In this document: positions 1 through 9,784 of the stretch, piece after piece | Position numbering within the stretch: position 1 is the stretch's first letter | Layout: each line of letters starts with the position of its first letter | Assembly (NCBI GenBank): GCA_017535725.1 | Contig: JAFXTO010000029.1 | Coordinates: 1-61,998, forward strand | Direction of reading: 5' to 3' | From: Bacteroidaceae bacterium | Lineage (GTDB): Bacteria; Bacteroidota; Bacteroidia; Bacteroidales; Bacteroidaceae | DNA: 61,998 nt | Made by a program: the position numbers and the translations under genes | The notes under the pieces: generated by a model | The model's input: only the letters and a program-made list of their open reading frames with translations | Told to the model about the DNA's origin: nothing | Databases searched by the model: none

Positions 1-2397
1 GCCAGCAGGAGTCTCGGCATACAGATACACAGCGGTCTCGTCGCCTTCTTCCAGTTCGGATTCGAAGCCACGGCCAGAAGTGTAGGCAGCAGCGCCGTAC
101 AGCTCAATGTTGTAGACGCCATTAGCCAGCCCTGTCAGGGTACGTGAGAAGACAACGCCCGTGTTTGCACAAGTGCCCTCATACCTCTCGCAAGCTGCGG
201 TCGAGCGACCGTCGTTGGTCGTAACAGCGGGAGCAGCCCAGCCAACCAAACCGGTAGCACCATTCCAGCCCTGATAGTCGAGTGGGAACTGAGCGGTGAG
301 GTCAGATTCGATGTAGATAATCTCCTTCTCAGATTCTACCTTGAAGGTGGCTGTGATGTTGACTTTGCCAGCAGGCATATCAAAGGTGTAGCTCTTGCTT
401 ACCTCTACGTCCTCATCACCAACCTTTACGGTCAATGCGTCGAGTTCATATCCCTCGGCGGGAGTGATGGTCAGTCTGATCTTTTCACCAGCCTTGGCTT
501 CTGCCAGGTTTGCTTCGACAGAACCGTTCTCGGAGGCTGCGATGGTGATGGAATAGACAGGAGTTGCAGGCGTGATGCGGAAGGTTGAACCGTTGTCGGT
601 CTTACCGCTTGTGCTGTTCCAGAACTGCAGAGGACCGCTGGAACCACCATTTTGGTTCACCCACATATTATCACGGCCTTCGCCCTCCATAGGACGCATA
701 ACGAAACCGTCGGAATTGCTGAAGATTTCCCACTTGAACTCGCCGTCACGCATAACGACATTACCGTCGGCATTTGTCAGGGTCTTGCCTTCACCGGCAG
801 CGCGGTTGTAGATGACAATGCCGCTGTAGGCATCGCCGGCGAACGCCCACTTGCTGGCGTCAGCGTCGAGGTCCTTGTCAGCCTTTGGATAATAAGGCTC
901 GCTCTCATCCATAGCAACCCAGTAGTCGCCGCGGATGGTCATGTTGTACCAAGTAGCATCAGCATAGTTTGAAACAATCTCGAACGGGAAGTTCGGGGTG
1001 GCCGTGAACTCAACAGTTGTGTTGACCTCGCTGATGGTCACGTCAACCTCACTGTAGGTGGTGAAGCCCTTCTTATAGTCGTCGGGCAGCGTCGTAATCT
1101 TCTGACCGGGAACTGCGGGAGCAGGTTCGGATGTGAAGAGGACATTGCCTGCGGCATCCTTAACCACGTAGGTCACGAAGTAGCTGGGATGGAAGAAGTC
1201 TTCCAGAGACTTCAGGGCATCGGTAGCGTCGAAGTCGGCAGCCTCAATCATATAGTACTGGTTGCCGGCATCGGCATTCATCCAGCTGTTGATGACGTAG
1301 CCATAAGGGCCGTTACCATTCGTGTTGAGACCGTAGTTGGTTCCCTCAGCAACCGTGAAGTAACCCATGAAGTAGGGGTTGTTCTTGACATCAAAGCAGA
1401 TAGCATCCAAGATTCCATGAGTGGGCATGTCGGCCAGGGCGCCATTGTTCGTGACAAACTGCTTGTCGGCTACGCTGTAGAGATAGAAGTGCTCCTCATA
1501 GCTGACGATGGCGAAGTTGGTTGCCTCAGCATCAGCGTAAGAGCTGTACGCCGTTGAAACCATATAGCCGTCCTTCGTCAGGAAGGCACCGCGGTCGCAG
1601 CGGATGGTGTAAGCCTTGTCGTTGCTCAGCTCGGTCAGGGCTTGTACCACGCCACTCTTCATGGAGCGGATAACATTGATTGTACAGTCTTCACTGCCAA
1701 TAGTGCCCTCCGTGGTATAGTCATAAAAAGCGACTGAGGTGAAGCTCGAAGGAATGCGAATCTCGCTGTTACCTTCCTGCTTAGCAGTCACAGGATCACC
1801 AACAAGAGTACCATCGGACTCCATCAGCTGATAGGACACGGTGATGGGTGTAACAGCCTCAAACTGCCATTGATACACCTGTTCGTAGGTGTACTGGGGA
1901 ATGGGAACTTCCTCAACAGCCCAGGTAAAGAATACGCGGCCAGCATCAGCCCAGCTGCTCTCGCCGTAACCCGCATTGGTAGCTCGGATGGCGTACTTGC
2001 CGTTCTCATTCAAGAATAGAACCTGAGCTTCCCAGTCAGCACGATTGTTAGAAGTGGTGCTGTAGTTGGCAACGTTCAGCACGGCTTGGTTATTACTCAG
2101 GGGAGCGTTCGTGAAGCGAGTGCCGCCACCATCGATATAATAACCAGCTGTTCTGTAAGCACCGCCCTCGACCTTCGACAAAGTGAAGATGCAGCCGTCG
2201 GCACGGACACTTGTCAGCTTGCCAGCTGCGGTCACGTAGTACGGCACTCCGTTAACATCTGTCGAAATGAAGTACGTGCCACCTTCTCCGATTGCAGCAA
2301 GTGCTGCCTCATACTCGGCATCCTCTTGTGCCCTTGCCGTGAAGGAGAAGAGCATCAGGAACATCATCGAGAAGAGAAATAGTAGTTTTTTCTTCAT
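1..2397 (-). CDS. Large secreted protein with InlB-like repeat, 3' end outside window
   Basis: The reading frame is open from an ATG at 2397 to base 1 (799 codons) with no stop, so the C-terminus lies beyond the window. The N-terminus (MKKKLLFLFSMMFLMLFSF, then TARAQ) is a clear signal peptide. The middle is beta-rich and Tyr/Asn-rich with no catalytic motif I recognise. Residues about 614-684 (ASENGSVEA...GEKIRLTITPAEGY...FDMPAGKVNITATF) match the divergent InlB B-repeat family, typical of bacterial surface proteins. From about residue 690 a carbohydrate-binding-like jelly-roll begins (YIESDLTAQFPLDYQGWNG), similar in style to modules in the two giant proteins at 10131-19952. The family is therefore a secreted or surface binding protein, possibly a type IX secretion substrate; the diagnostic C-terminus is missing. 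Function unknown. Confidence 0.85.
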   Translation of the reverse strand, partial: MKKKLLFLFSMMFLMLFSFTARAQEDAEYEAALAAIGEGGTYFISTDVNGVPYYVTAAGKLTSVRADGCIFTLSKVEGGAYRTAGYYIDGGGTRFTNAPLSNNQAVLNVANYSTTSNNRADWEAQVLFLNENGKYAIRATNAGYGESSWADAGRVFFTWAVEEVPIPQYTYEQVYQWQFEAVTPITVSYQLMESDGTLVGDPVTAKQEGNSEIRIPSSFTSVAFYDYTTEGTIGSEDCTINVIRSMKSGVVQALTELSNDKAYTIRCDRGAFLTKDGYMVSTAYSSYADAEATNFAIVSYEEHFYLYSVADKQFVTNNGALADMPTHGILDAICFDVKNNPYFMGYFTVAEGTNYGLNTNGNGPYGYVINSWMNADAGNQYYMIEAADFDATDALKSLEDFFHPSYFVTYVVKDAAGNVLFTSEPAPAVPGQKITTLPDDYKKGFTTYSEVDVTISEVNTTVEFTATPNFPFEIVSNYADATWYNMTIRGDYWVAMDESEPYYPKADKDLDADASKWAFAGDAYSGIVIYNRAAGEGKTLTNADGNVVMRDGEFKWEIFSNSDGFVMRPMEGEGRDNMWVNQNGGSSGPLQFWNSTSGKTDNGSTFRITPATPVYSITIAASENGSVEANLAEAKAGEKIRLTITPAEGYELDALTVKVGDEDVEVSKSYTFDMPAGKVNITATFKVESEKEIIYIESDLTAQFPLDYQGWNGATGLVGWAAPAVTTNDGRSTAACERYEGTCANTGVVFSRTLTGLANGVYNIELYGAAAYTSGRGFESELEEGDETAVYLYAETPAG

Positions 2398-2480
2398 AAT
2401 GAAAATTTTTAGTTAATAATAAGGGTTAATTAAACTTTCAAAACGATAGTGCAGAGGGCATATTTCACCCTTAGCGGGGA

Positions 2481-2488
2481 CAAAGATA
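2481..2488 (-). promoter_or_regulatory. -7 box TATCTTTG for the truncated surface protein gene
   Basis: TATCTTTG matches the Bacteroidetes -7 consensus TAnnTTTG and lies about 84 bases upstream of the ATG at 2397. A TTTG at 2504-2507 sits only 15 bases further upstream, shorter than the usual 19-21, so the -33 element is doubtful. Confidence 0.45.
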
Positions 2489-2832
2489 CGGCTTTTGACG
2501 ATACAAACAAGAAAAAAGGAGAAAAAAAACTGAAAAGGCTCTATTTTTAGCTCAATTTTTATCCCTTGCAGACCTTTTTGTGTATTCGCCACGTGCCTTT
2601 TATGAGCTCACAAACGGCATTTAATGCGTTAAATGCGTGCGTACCTTATTATATTATTGTTTTGCTTGGACATCCTCTTTCGGCAGAACTCGACTTTCAG
2701 CGTCTTTGGTGTGACAATAAAACATACTGAAAGTCGCACAAAACACGCTGAAAATGGTTGACCTGTATAAGAAATTGTGCAGCTCACTTGCTTTTTTTGC
2801 CTTTTCGTGCGCGCGCATTCATCTTTTATTTG

Positions 2833-2840
2833 TAACTTTG
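2833..2840 (+). promoter_or_regulatory. -7 box TAACTTTG for mazG
   Basis: TAACTTTG followed by CACCC is the typical Bacteroidetes promoter core and ends 19 bases before the mazG ATG at 2860, predicting a leader of about 15 bases. No TTTG at the right -33 distance was found. Confidence 0.55.
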
Positions 2841-2859
2841 CACCCAAATTCGCACAACA

Positions 2860-3708
2860 ATGCACACAAGACAAGAGAAAATGGACGCGTTCGGGCGACT
2901 GCTCGACGTGATGGACGACCTCCGCGAGAAGTGTCCCTGGGACCGTAAGCAGACCAACGAGAGCCTGCGCCCCAACACCATCGAGGAGACCTATGAGCTT
3001 GCCGATGCCATCATCAAGGATGACAAGGCAGAGATTTGCAAGGAACTGGGCGACGTTCTCCTACATATCGTTTTCTATGCCAAGATTGGCTCTGAGACGG
3101 GCGACTTCGATATTGCCGACGTCTGCAACAAACTCTGTGACAAACTCATCTATCGCCACCCACATGTATTCGGTCCCGAAGCCGAGCGCATCGAGCGAGG
3201 GGAACTGACGGTAGACCAGGTGCTCCAAAACTGGGAACAGCTGAAGGTGAAGGAGAAGGATGGCAACAAGCGTGTGCTCAGCGGAGTGCCCGAGGCACTG
3301 CCATCACTCATCAAGGCCTATCGCATTCAGGATAAGGCTCGTGGCGTGGGATTCGACTGGGAGACCCGCGAACAGGTTTGGGATAAGGTGCGCGAAGAGC
3401 TGGACGAGCTGGAAGCAGAACTCAACCGCGATGACAAGGAGAAGAGCACGCAGGAACTCGGCGACTTCATCTTCGCAGTCATTAACGCAGCCCGGCTCTA
3501 CAAGCTCAACCCCGACACCGCCCTCGAACTCACCAACCGCAAATTCATTCGCCGCTTCACCTATCTCGAGGAACACAGCATCCGCATCGGAAAACCGCTC
3601 ACCGAGATGACACTTGAAGAGATGGATGCTATCTGGGAGGAGGCGAAGAAGCAAGAAGGAGAAGACTCTCCCCCCGCCCTCCCTTTTAGGGAGGGAGCAT
3701 ATACCTGA
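2860..3708 (+). CDS. mazG: Nucleoside triphosphate pyrophosphohydrolase MazG
   Basis: MazG hydrolyses (d)NTPs to NMP and pyrophosphate and is thought to clean non-canonical nucleotides. The protein has the two tandem MazG helical domains: the first with KCPWDRKQTNESLRPNTIEE and ELGDVLLH (residues about 24-75), the second with ARGVGFDWE, EELDELE and ELGDFIFA (about 161-210). Metal-binding EExxE and ELGD motifs are intact. At 282 aa it is slightly longer than the usual 260-270, because the last residues (SPPALPFREG, about 269-279) are encoded by a dispersed palindromic element (3664-3698), not by family sequence. ValS starts 38 bases downstream on the same strand, so the two are probably co-transcribed. 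Confidence 0.95.
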   Translation: MHTRQEKMDAFGRLLDVMDDLREKCPWDRKQTNESLRPNTIEETYELADAIIKDDKAEICKELGDVLLHIVFYAKIGSETGDFDIADVCNKLCDKLIYRHPHVFGPEAERIERGELTVDQVLQNWEQLKVKEKDGNKRVLSGVPEALPSLIKAYRIQDKARGVGFDWETREQVWDKVREELDELEAELNRDDKEKSTQELGDFIFAVINAARLYKLNPDTALELTNRKFIRRFTYLEEHSIRIGKPLTEMTLEEMDAIWEEAKKQEGEDSPPALPFREGAYT

Positions 3709-3811
3709 CTAGATTTGATAGGATATAAAGATAAAAACAACATATTATGAGCGAAAACAAAACTTCAAAAGAAACTGCTCCCTCCCTAACAGGGAGGGCG
3801 GGGGGAGAGTC
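3664..3811. repeat. Paired palindromic element, mazG|valS junction
   Basis: Two 35-base copies, 3664-3698 and 3777-3811, are inverted relative to each other and differ at one position when aligned. Each copy is itself palindromic around CCCTCCCT(n)AGGGAGGGAG. The spacer holds the mazG stop and the valS start at 3747. The left copy is translated as the MazG tail (SPPALPFREG) and the right copy as residues 11-22 of ValS ([12 protein letters not shown]). The same family occurs at 33647-33786, 39694-39802 and 55848-55964. In mRNA the two copies could pair and place the valS start codon in a loop. Confidence 0.9.
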
Positions 3812-6602
3812 CGGTTGCGGGCTTCCTCCCAAATATTCCCCCTCCGAGGTGGAAGGAAAATGGTACCAGTATTGGTTAGACAACAAACTCTTCAGTTCCA
3901 AGCCCGACGGCCGTGAGCCCTATACCGTGGTCATCCCACCACCCAACGTGACGGGCGTCCTCCACATGGGCCATGTGCTGAACGAGACTATTCAGGACAT
4001 CCTCGTGCGCCACGCCCGCATGGAGGGCAAGAACGCCTGCTGGGTGCCCGGCACCGACCACGCCAGCATCGCTACCGAGGCCAAGGTCGTCAACCGTCTG
4101 GCCGAACAGGGCATTAAGAAGACCGACCTCACCCGCGAGGAATTTCTCAAACACGCTTGGGCATGGACCGAGGAGCATGGAGGTATTATCCTCAAGCAGT
4201 TGCGCAAGCTCGGATGTTCTTGCGATTGGGACCGCACCGCCTTCACCATGGACGGTCCCCGTAGTGAGAGCGTCATCAAGGTCTTTGTGGACCTCTACCG
4301 CAAAGGACTCATCTACCGCGGCGTGCGCATGGTCAACTGGGACCCCAAGGCGCTCACCGCCCTCTCCGACGAAGAAGTGGTTTATAAGGAAGAGCACACC
4401 AAGCTCTACTACATGAAGTACTATCTAGAAAATCTAGAAGGTCTAGACAGTCTAGGATATCTAGATAATCTAGAAAATCTAGAATCTGCTGGCAACGTCA
4501 TCCACCGCGACTCCCGCGGCTACTACGCAGTGGTTGCCACCACCCGTCCTGAGACCATCATGGGCGACGTCGCCATGTGCATCAACCCCAATGACCCGAA
4601 GAACCAGTGGCTGAAGGGAAAGAAAGTCATCGTGCCCGTCGTGGGCCGCGTCATCCCCGTCATAGAGGACGAATACGTGGACATCGAGTTCGGTACAGGC
4701 TGTCTGAAGGTCACCCCCGCCCACGACGTCAACGACTACATGCTCGGCGAGAAGTACAACCTCGAGGCCATTGACATCTTCAACGACGACGCCACCCTCT
4801 CAGAGCGCATCGCCACCGCACAGCAGGCAGCGCTCGCTGCCAACACAGTGCCCGATGATTTTGTCATCGGGTTAGAAAAGTACGTCGGCATGGAACGCTT
4901 CGCTTGCCGTAAGCAGATTGCCGAGGACATGGTGGCCGCAGGCCTCATGGAGAAGATTGAGGACTACGACAACAAGATTGGCTGCTCCGAGCGCACAGGT
5001 GTGCCCATCGAGCCCAAGCTCTCCATGCAATGGTTCCTGAAGATGCAGCACATGGCCGACATCTCTCTTGCACCCGTCATGAACGACGACATACAGTTCT
5101 ACCCTGCCAAATACAAGAACACCTACCGCCACTGGCTCGAGAACATCAAGGACTGGTGCATCAGCCGCCAGCTTTGGTGGGGACATCGCATCCCGGCGTG
5201 GTATCTGCCCTCCGGAGGATTCGTCGTCGCCGAGAATGAGCAGGAAGCCTTGCAACTCGCCCGTGAGAAAAGTGGCAACAACCTCCAGTTGAGCGAGTTG
5301 AAACAGGACGAGGACGCCCTCGACACCTGGTTCTCCAGCTGGCTATGGCCCATCAGCCTCTTCGATGGCATCCGCAACCCCGGCAACGAGGAGATGAAGT
5401 ATTACTATCCCACCGCCGACCTCGTGACGGGTCCGGACATTATTTTCTTCTGGGTGGCCCGCATGATTATGGCAGGCTACGAATACGAGGGCAAGATGCC
5501 GTTCCGCCATGTCTATTTCACAGGTATCGTCCGCGATAAGCTCGGCCGCAAGATGTCCAAATCCTTGGGCAACAGCCCCGACCCGCTGGATCTCATCGAG
5601 CGCTTCGGAGCCGACGGCGTGCGTATGGGTATGATGCTTTCTGCCCCTGCCGGCAGCGACATCCTGTTCGACGAAGCCCTCTGCGAGCAGGGTCGTAACT
5701 TCAACAACAAGATATGGAATGCCTTCCGTCTCGTTAAGGGATGGGAAGTGGCAGACGTCGAGCAGCCCGAGGCCGCCAAATTGGCTACCCAATGGTTTGC
5801 TGCCAAACTGCGTCTCGCAGCTGAGGAGCTGGCTGACGACTTTTCGAAGTACCGCCTCTCGGAAACTCTGATGACGGTCTATCGTCTTTTCTGGGACGAG
5901 TTCTCCTCCTGGTATCTCGAGATGGTTAAGCCCGCCTACGTGGATGGCAAGCCGCAGCCCGTGGACCGCACCACTTACGATGCCACCCTTCAATATTTCG
6001 AGGTGTTGCTGAAGATGATGCATCCCTTCATGCCCTTCATCACCGAGGAACTGTGGCAAGCTCTTTATGAGCGTCAGGAGGGAGAGAGCATCATGCGTGC
6101 TGAACTCCATCTGCCCGCCGCCACGGAGGAAGACCGCCAGCTCTGTGCCGACTTCGAAGCTGTGAAGGAAGTGGTGACATCCATCCGTGCCATCCGTAGC
6201 CAGAAGAACATTGCACCCAAAGAAAAGCTCACCTTAGAGATTGTCTGCGAGGACAAGCAATCTTCAACGCTTCATAGTTTCAACGTTGCAATATCCAAGA
6301 TGGCTAACCTCTCTGCCATCGATATGGTGACAGAGAAGTCGAAGGGCAGCGCCAGCTTCCTCGTCGGCACCAGTGAGTATGCAGTGCCTCTGGGCAACCT
6401 CATCGACCTTGATGCTGAGCGCAAGAAGCTCGAAGCAGAACTCCAGCGTATTGAGTCCTTCCTTGCCAGCGTGGAAAAGAAGCTCGCCAACGAGCGTTTT
6501 GTCCAGAATGCACCCGCTGCCGTGGTAGAGATGGAACGTAAGAAGCAGGCCGATGCCCAGCAGAAAATCGTATCCATCCGTGAGACCTTGGCTGGAATGT
6601 AA
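3747..6602 (+). CDS. valS: Valyl-tRNA synthetase
   Basis: ValS charges tRNA-Val in the cytoplasm. The class Ia signatures are clear: [13 protein letters not shown] (HMGH at 73-76), the editing-domain motif [10 protein letters not shown], the zinc/insert region, KMSKS at 602-606, and a C-terminal coiled-coil arm ([19 protein letters not shown]). The 951-aa length exceeds the usual roughly 870-880 for Bacteroidetes for two visible reasons. Residues 11-22 are encoded by a palindromic element. Residues 227-247 are seven copies of a Leu-x-x tripeptide ([21 protein letters not shown]) encoded by a 9-bp tandem repeat at the entrance to the editing domain. Catalytic residues look intact, so the gene should be functional. 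The start at 3747 is the only ATG before the core; an upstream-deleted start is not needed. Confidence 0.97.
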   Translation: MSENKTSKETAPSLTGRAGGESGCGLPPKYSPSEVEGKWYQYWLDNKLFSSKPDGREPYTVVIPPPNVTGVLHMGHVLNETIQDILVRHARMEGKNACWVPGTDHASIATEAKVVNRLAEQGIKKTDLTREEFLKHAWAWTEEHGGIILKQLRKLGCSCDWDRTAFTMDGPRSESVIKVFVDLYRKGLIYRGVRMVNWDPKALTALSDEEVVYKEEHTKLYYMKYYLENLEGLDSLGYLDNLENLESAGNVIHRDSRGYYAVVATTRPETIMGDVAMCINPNDPKNQWLKGKKVIVPVVGRVIPVIEDEYVDIEFGTGCLKVTPAHDVNDYMLGEKYNLEAIDIFNDDATLSERIATAQQAALAANTVPDDFVIGLEKYVGMERFACRKQIAEDMVAAGLMEKIEDYDNKIGCSERTGVPIEPKLSMQWFLKMQHMADISLAPVMNDDIQFYPAKYKNTYRHWLENIKDWCISRQLWWGHRIPAWYLPSGGFVVAENEQEALQLAREKSGNNLQLSELKQDEDALDTWFSSWLWPISLFDGIRNPGNEEMKYYYPTADLVTGPDIIFFWVARMIMAGYEYEGKMPFRHVYFTGIVRDKLGRKMSKSLGNSPDPLDLIERFGADGVRMGMMLSAPAGSDILFDEALCEQGRNFNNKIWNAFRLVKGWEVADVEQPEAAKLATQWFAAKLRLAAEELADDFSKYRLSETLMTVYRLFWDEFSSWYLEMVKPAYVDGKPQPVDRTTYDATLQYFEVLLKMMHPFMPFITEELWQALYERQEGESIMRAELHLPAATEEDRQLCADFEAVKEVVTSIRAIRSQKNIAPKEKLTLEIVCEDKQSSTLHSFNVAISKMANLSAIDMVTEKSKGSASFLVGTSEYAVPLGNLIDLDAERKKLEAELQRIESFLASVEKKLANERFVQNAPAAVVEMERKKQADAQQKIVSIRETLAGM
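4423..4485 (+). repeat. 9-bp tandem repeat inside valS (7 units, TCTAG core)
   Basis: Seven consecutive 9-base units of the form (a/g)TCTAGann run from 4423 to 4485. The unit is a multiple of three, so it stays in frame and adds a Leu-x-x ladder to ValS. CTAG is usually rare in bacterial DNA, and the CTA leucine codon is unlike the CTC/CTG used elsewhere in this gene. This marks it as an expanded repeat rather than family sequence. Confidence 0.92.
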
Positions 6603-6664
6603 TATCATCTTGAAAACTGATTCTGAATATCTACTTATTAATAAATCCTTAAACGAAATATAAT

Positions 6665-8185
6665 ATGGCAAAGAAAGCTCTGCTGATGATCCTCGACGGA
6701 TGGGGCATCGGCAACAAAGGTAAGGGTGACGTCATCTATCAGACGCCGACACCTTACATGGATTATCTGAACGAAAATTATCCCCACAGCCAGCTGTTGG
6801 CCTGTGGTGAGAACGTAGGTTTGCCCGATGGACAGATGGGCAACAGCGAGGTCGGTCACCTGAATATCGGTGGCGGACGTATCGTCTATCAGGACCTGGT
6901 GAAGATCAACCGAGCCTGCCGCGACAACAGCATCATGCAGAATGCCGAGGTGAAGAGTGCCTTCGAGTATGCGGTTCGTGAGGGCAAGGCAGTCCACTTC
7001 ATGGGACTGACCAGCGACGGTGGCGTACACTCCAGCCTCGAACACCTCTTCAAACTCTGTGAGATATCGCAGGAATACAAGGTGCGCGAGACCTATGTCC
7101 ACTGCTTCATGGATGGTCGTGACACCGACCCGAAGTCTGGTGTTGGCTTCATCCGCCAGCTGCAGGAGAAGTGCAACGAGACGGGCGCACATATCGCCAG
7201 CATCATCGGACGCTTCTACGCCATGGACCGCGACAAGCGCTGGGAACGTGTGAAGATTGCATACGACCTGCTCATCAGCGGCGAGGGGTATCAGGCACAG
7301 GATATGGCAGAGGCCATGGAACTGTCGTATGCCGACGGCGTCACCGACGAGTTCATCAAGCCTATCAACAATGCTAAGGTTGACGGCACCATCAAGGAAG
7401 GCGATGTCATCATCTTCTTCAACTACCGCAACGACCGCGCCAAGGAACTGACCATTGTGCTCACCCAGCAGGATATGCCCGAACAGGGAATGAAGACCAT
7501 CCCCGGCCTGCAGTACTATTGCATGACACCCTACGATGCCAGCTTCAAGGGGGTTCATATCCTCTTCCCGAAGGAGAACGTGGAGGACACCTTAGGTGAG
7601 TATATCTCGCGCCAGGGGCTGAAGCAACTGCATACCGCCGAGACGGAGAAGTATGCCCATGTCACCTTCTTCTTTAACGGAGGACGCGAGGCTCCCTACG
7701 AGGGTGAAGACCGCATCCTTGTTGCCAGCCCGAAGGTTGCCACCTACGACCTCAAGCCCGAGATGAGTGCTTACGAAGTGAAGGACAAGCTCGTCGCTGC
7801 CATTAAGGAAGACAAGTATGACTTCATCGTCGTGAACTTCGCTAATGGCGACATGGTCGGCCACACGGGTGTCTATGAGGCCATCGAGCAGGCTGTCGTT
7901 GCCGTTGACAAGTGTGTCAATGAGGTCGTGGAAGCTGCCAAAGCTACGGGTGACTACGAGGTCATCATCATCGCAGACCACGGTAATGCCGACAATGCCA
8001 TCAATCCCGACGGCACACCCAACACCGCTCACTCCCTGAACCCCGTGCCCTTCATCTACGTCACGGAGAACAAGGCTGCCAAAGTCGAGGATGGTATCCT
8101 CGCCGATGTAGCCCCCAGCATCCTTCACATCATGGGACTTCCCCAGCCGAAGGACATGACAGGCCGCTGCCTCATTCAAGATTGA
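6665..8185 (+). CDS. gpmI: 2,3-bisphosphoglycerate-independent phosphoglycerate mutase
   Basis: This cytoplasmic glycolytic enzyme interconverts 3- and 2-phosphoglycerate using two Mn ions and a phosphoserine intermediate. MILDGWG at the N-terminus supplies a metal ligand, and GNSEVGH carries the nucleophile Ser61. The inserted transferase domain (about residues 80-310) contains [11 protein letters not shown] and the FNYRNDRA motif. The C-terminal metal site is shown by [12 protein letters not shown] and ADHGNAD. At 506 aa it has the family's normal length. It follows valS by 62 bases and ends just before a strong terminator. A second, distantly related member of the same superfamily sits in the threonine operon at 39750. 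Confidence 0.97.
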   Translation: MAKKALLMILDGWGIGNKGKGDVIYQTPTPYMDYLNENYPHSQLLACGENVGLPDGQMGNSEVGHLNIGGGRIVYQDLVKINRACRDNSIMQNAEVKSAFEYAVREGKAVHFMGLTSDGGVHSSLEHLFKLCEISQEYKVRETYVHCFMDGRDTDPKSGVGFIRQLQEKCNETGAHIASIIGRFYAMDRDKRWERVKIAYDLLISGEGYQAQDMAEAMELSYADGVTDEFIKPINNAKVDGTIKEGDVIIFFNYRNDRAKELTIVLTQQDMPEQGMKTIPGLQYYCMTPYDASFKGVHILFPKENVEDTLGEYISRQGLKQLHTAETEKYAHVTFFFNGGREAPYEGEDRILVASPKVATYDLKPEMSAYEVKDKLVAAIKEDKYDFIVVNFANGDMVGHTGVYEAIEQAVVAVDKCVNEVVEAAKATGDYEVIIIADHGNADNAINPDGTPNTAHSLNPVPFIYVTENKAAKVEDGILADVAPSILHIMGLPQPKDMTGRCLIQD

Positions 8186-8232
8186 ACAAGAAGGGACTTC
8201 TGATTCAGGAAGTACTCTTCAACCATAATTCA

Positions 8233-8271
8233 TGGCCGCATCAGTTTCATTACTTGATGCGGCCATTTTTT
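8233..8271 (+). terminator. Rho-independent terminator after gpmI
   Basis: A perfect 11-bp stem (TGGCCGCATCA at 8233-8243 with TGATGCGGCCA at 8255-8265) is followed directly by six T residues. It lies 47 bases beyond the gpmI stop and should end the mazG-valS-gpmI transcript. Confidence 0.88.
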
Positions 8272-8354
8272 GATAAGCCCCATTCTGTCATTAGGATTGA
8301 TGCCAGATTGGCTTTTGTTTCGAGCAAATTGGTCATATTGTTTCCTGCCAATCT

Positions 8355-9761
8355 TTATGGTACTGTGCCAGAAAGCACGCGGCAGATGGCATTCATCAGT
8401 TCAAAACGCCCTTTGTTAGGGCGGTTCGAAAGAGGCTGTTCTGGCCAAGGCGCCAGCAACAGCATCTGACCGCAGGCAACGAATGGCAGATAGCGGTCGG
8501 ATGGGGCGTAGAATGTGGACATGGCCTCATGCTGCAATCGGATGACACGATGACCAGCTGCAAGGAGGGAGTCCACAATGGTTTGTTCTCCCTGACTGAC
8601 GCAAGGAGTGATGACTACGGCTCCCTCTGTTATACATCGTTCATCAAGTAAGTCACAGCATGTCTTTATCTCAGCCGATGTGGCGCGCCGCGACATCCGC
8701 AAAGGCACCAGTACGGTCTCGTTCGCGAGGAAGCAGTTGCCCATGGCGCGGAAACGGAGGCTCGTACGCACTTCCTCACCACCACGATCCTCCAAGAGGC
8801 ATTTCTCCAGCGCATGCACCTCTCCCAAAGCGCGAGACTCTCTGTAGAGAGCGCGAGCCAATTCCACCGGAATCGGCAGGTCCAGCGTCCACTTGTCATA
8901 GAAGAGACGTGGGTGCTGCCGTTTTATCCACGCCCTTCGCGGATTGTCCTCCACATAATTCAACATCTTTGTCAGCTGCCCATACTCCGTAAGCACCCGG
9001 TCGTGGTAGTTCTCCTGCCACAACCGCTGCACGAAAATCACCTCCCCCTTCATTCCATCCGCATCCTCCCTCTTGTCCGCCCCTGTTTCCTGCACTCCAT
9101 CCGCAGAACCTTTCCCCCTTCTATCCCCCTCAACCTCCCCCTCGTCCAGCCCTGTTTTCTGCGGTCCGTCCGCAGAATTCCTCCCCCTCTCTTCGTCCGC
9201 AGAATTCCTCCCCCTCTCTTCGTCCGCAGAATCCATCCCCCTCTTTCCGCCCGCAGTCTCTCCGTCCTCAGCCCTCTTCATCGCCTCCCTCTCCCTCTTC
9301 GAAAGGCGGCTGCCCTCAATGCGGTGCATTCCTCCCTCCATCTGGTCCAGCTCCCTCAGATACGCCACCGTGCTTAGATATTTCAACCGCCGCACCACCT
9401 CTCCCAGATGCCTGTTCATCACCTCATGAACCTGCACCACCACATGCAGATGATCCGGCATGACCACCCAGCGGATAAACTCCACCTCCTCATATTCCAC
9501 ACTCAACCCCTGCAGCGCTTGCTCCAGCGCCTCTCCCAAAGGAGTGAGGCACACCGTGCCCTTGCCTGATTCATCAGGCACCAGCCGCCCGAATAGCGGG
9601 CGGCGTCCCTCGGTGCATAAAGTCAGCATATACACACCGCGCTGGCGGTAGTCGTGCCAGGTTGCCCGCAGGGTCTGTGGATGGGATGATTTGTTATCGT
9701 CGGACGAACCGCCTGAAACAGGGTGATGCTGAGGAGTGACTGAATCGTCTGAAGGATGCAT
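8355..9761 (-). CDS. REP-associated tyrosine transposase (Y1/RAYT) with extra C-terminal domain
   Basis: The N-terminal part is an IS200-like Y1 transposase domain of the RAYT type: GVYMLTLCTEGRRPLFGRL (43-60), then the metal-binding MPDHLHVVVQ (101-110, His104 and His106) and the KYLS helix (Y128 or Y134 as catalytic tyrosine candidates). The family's closing motif LWQENYHDRVL...YVEDNPRRAW appears only at 247-278. Between them lies a low-complexity charged insert (about 143-243) with a duplicated EERGRNSAD block from a 27-bp repeat. Residues about 335-465 form an additional alpha/beta domain (TEGAVVITPCVSQGE, AAGHRVIRL, ACGQMLLLAPWPEQ, LMNAICRVL) that resembles the Rossmann-like DprA/LOG type; this is a recognition by eye. 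RAYTs process single-stranded REP hairpins and usually exist as single-copy chromosomal genes without inverted repeats, as here. Possible partners are the palindromic elements in this window. Confidence 0.85.
   Translation of the reverse strand: MHPSDDSVTPQHHPVSGGSSDDNKSSHPQTLRATWHDYRQRGVYMLTLCTEGRRPLFGRLVPDESGKGTVCLTPLGEALEQALQGLSVEYEEVEFIRWVVMPDHLHVVVQVHEVMNRHLGEVVRRLKYLSTVAYLRELDQMEGGMHRIEGSRLSKREREAMKRAEDGETAGGKRGMDSADEERGRNSADEERGRNSADGPQKTGLDEGEVEGDRRGKGSADGVQETGADKREDADGMKGEVIFVQRLWQENYHDRVLTEYGQLTKMLNYVEDNPRRAWIKRQHPRLFYDKWTLDLPIPVELARALYRESRALGEVHALEKCLLEDRGGEEVRTSLRFRAMGNCFLANETVLVPLRMSRRATSAEIKTCCDLLDERCITEGAVVITPCVSQGEQTIVDSLLAAGHRVIRLQHEAMSTFYAPSDRYLPFVACGQMLLLAPWPEQPLSNRPNKGRFELMNAICRVLSGTVP
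9171..9232. repeat. 27-bp in-frame tandem repeat in the RAYT insert
   Basis: TCCGCAGAATTCCTCCCCCT and the following TCTTCG occur twice back to back, followed by a third degenerate copy. On the minus strand this gives the duplicated EERGRNSAD. It indicates slippage-driven growth of the linker rather than a folded domain. Confidence 0.75.
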
Positions 9762-9784
9762 AGTTCTGGTTGCTGATTAAGTAG

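Larger units (their letters stand above)
2398..2859. other. Divergent intergenic region, no gene seen
   Basis: These 462 bases separate two divergently transcribed genes. They hold the two -7 boxes listed separately and AT-rich sequence. Short open frames here are not supported by homology or composition. Confidence 0.6.

Noticed and set aside
2629-2948. Short frames in the mazG upstream region
   Set aside because: They overlap the mazG promoter or start and have no conserved features.
5343-6110. 255-codon frame antisense to valS
   Set aside because: Fully inside the conserved ValS coding sequence with no independent support.
8814-9377. Proline/serine-rich plus-strand frames opposite the transposase
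   Set aside because: They are antisense to the low-complexity linker of the RAYT gene, whose own motifs are clear.
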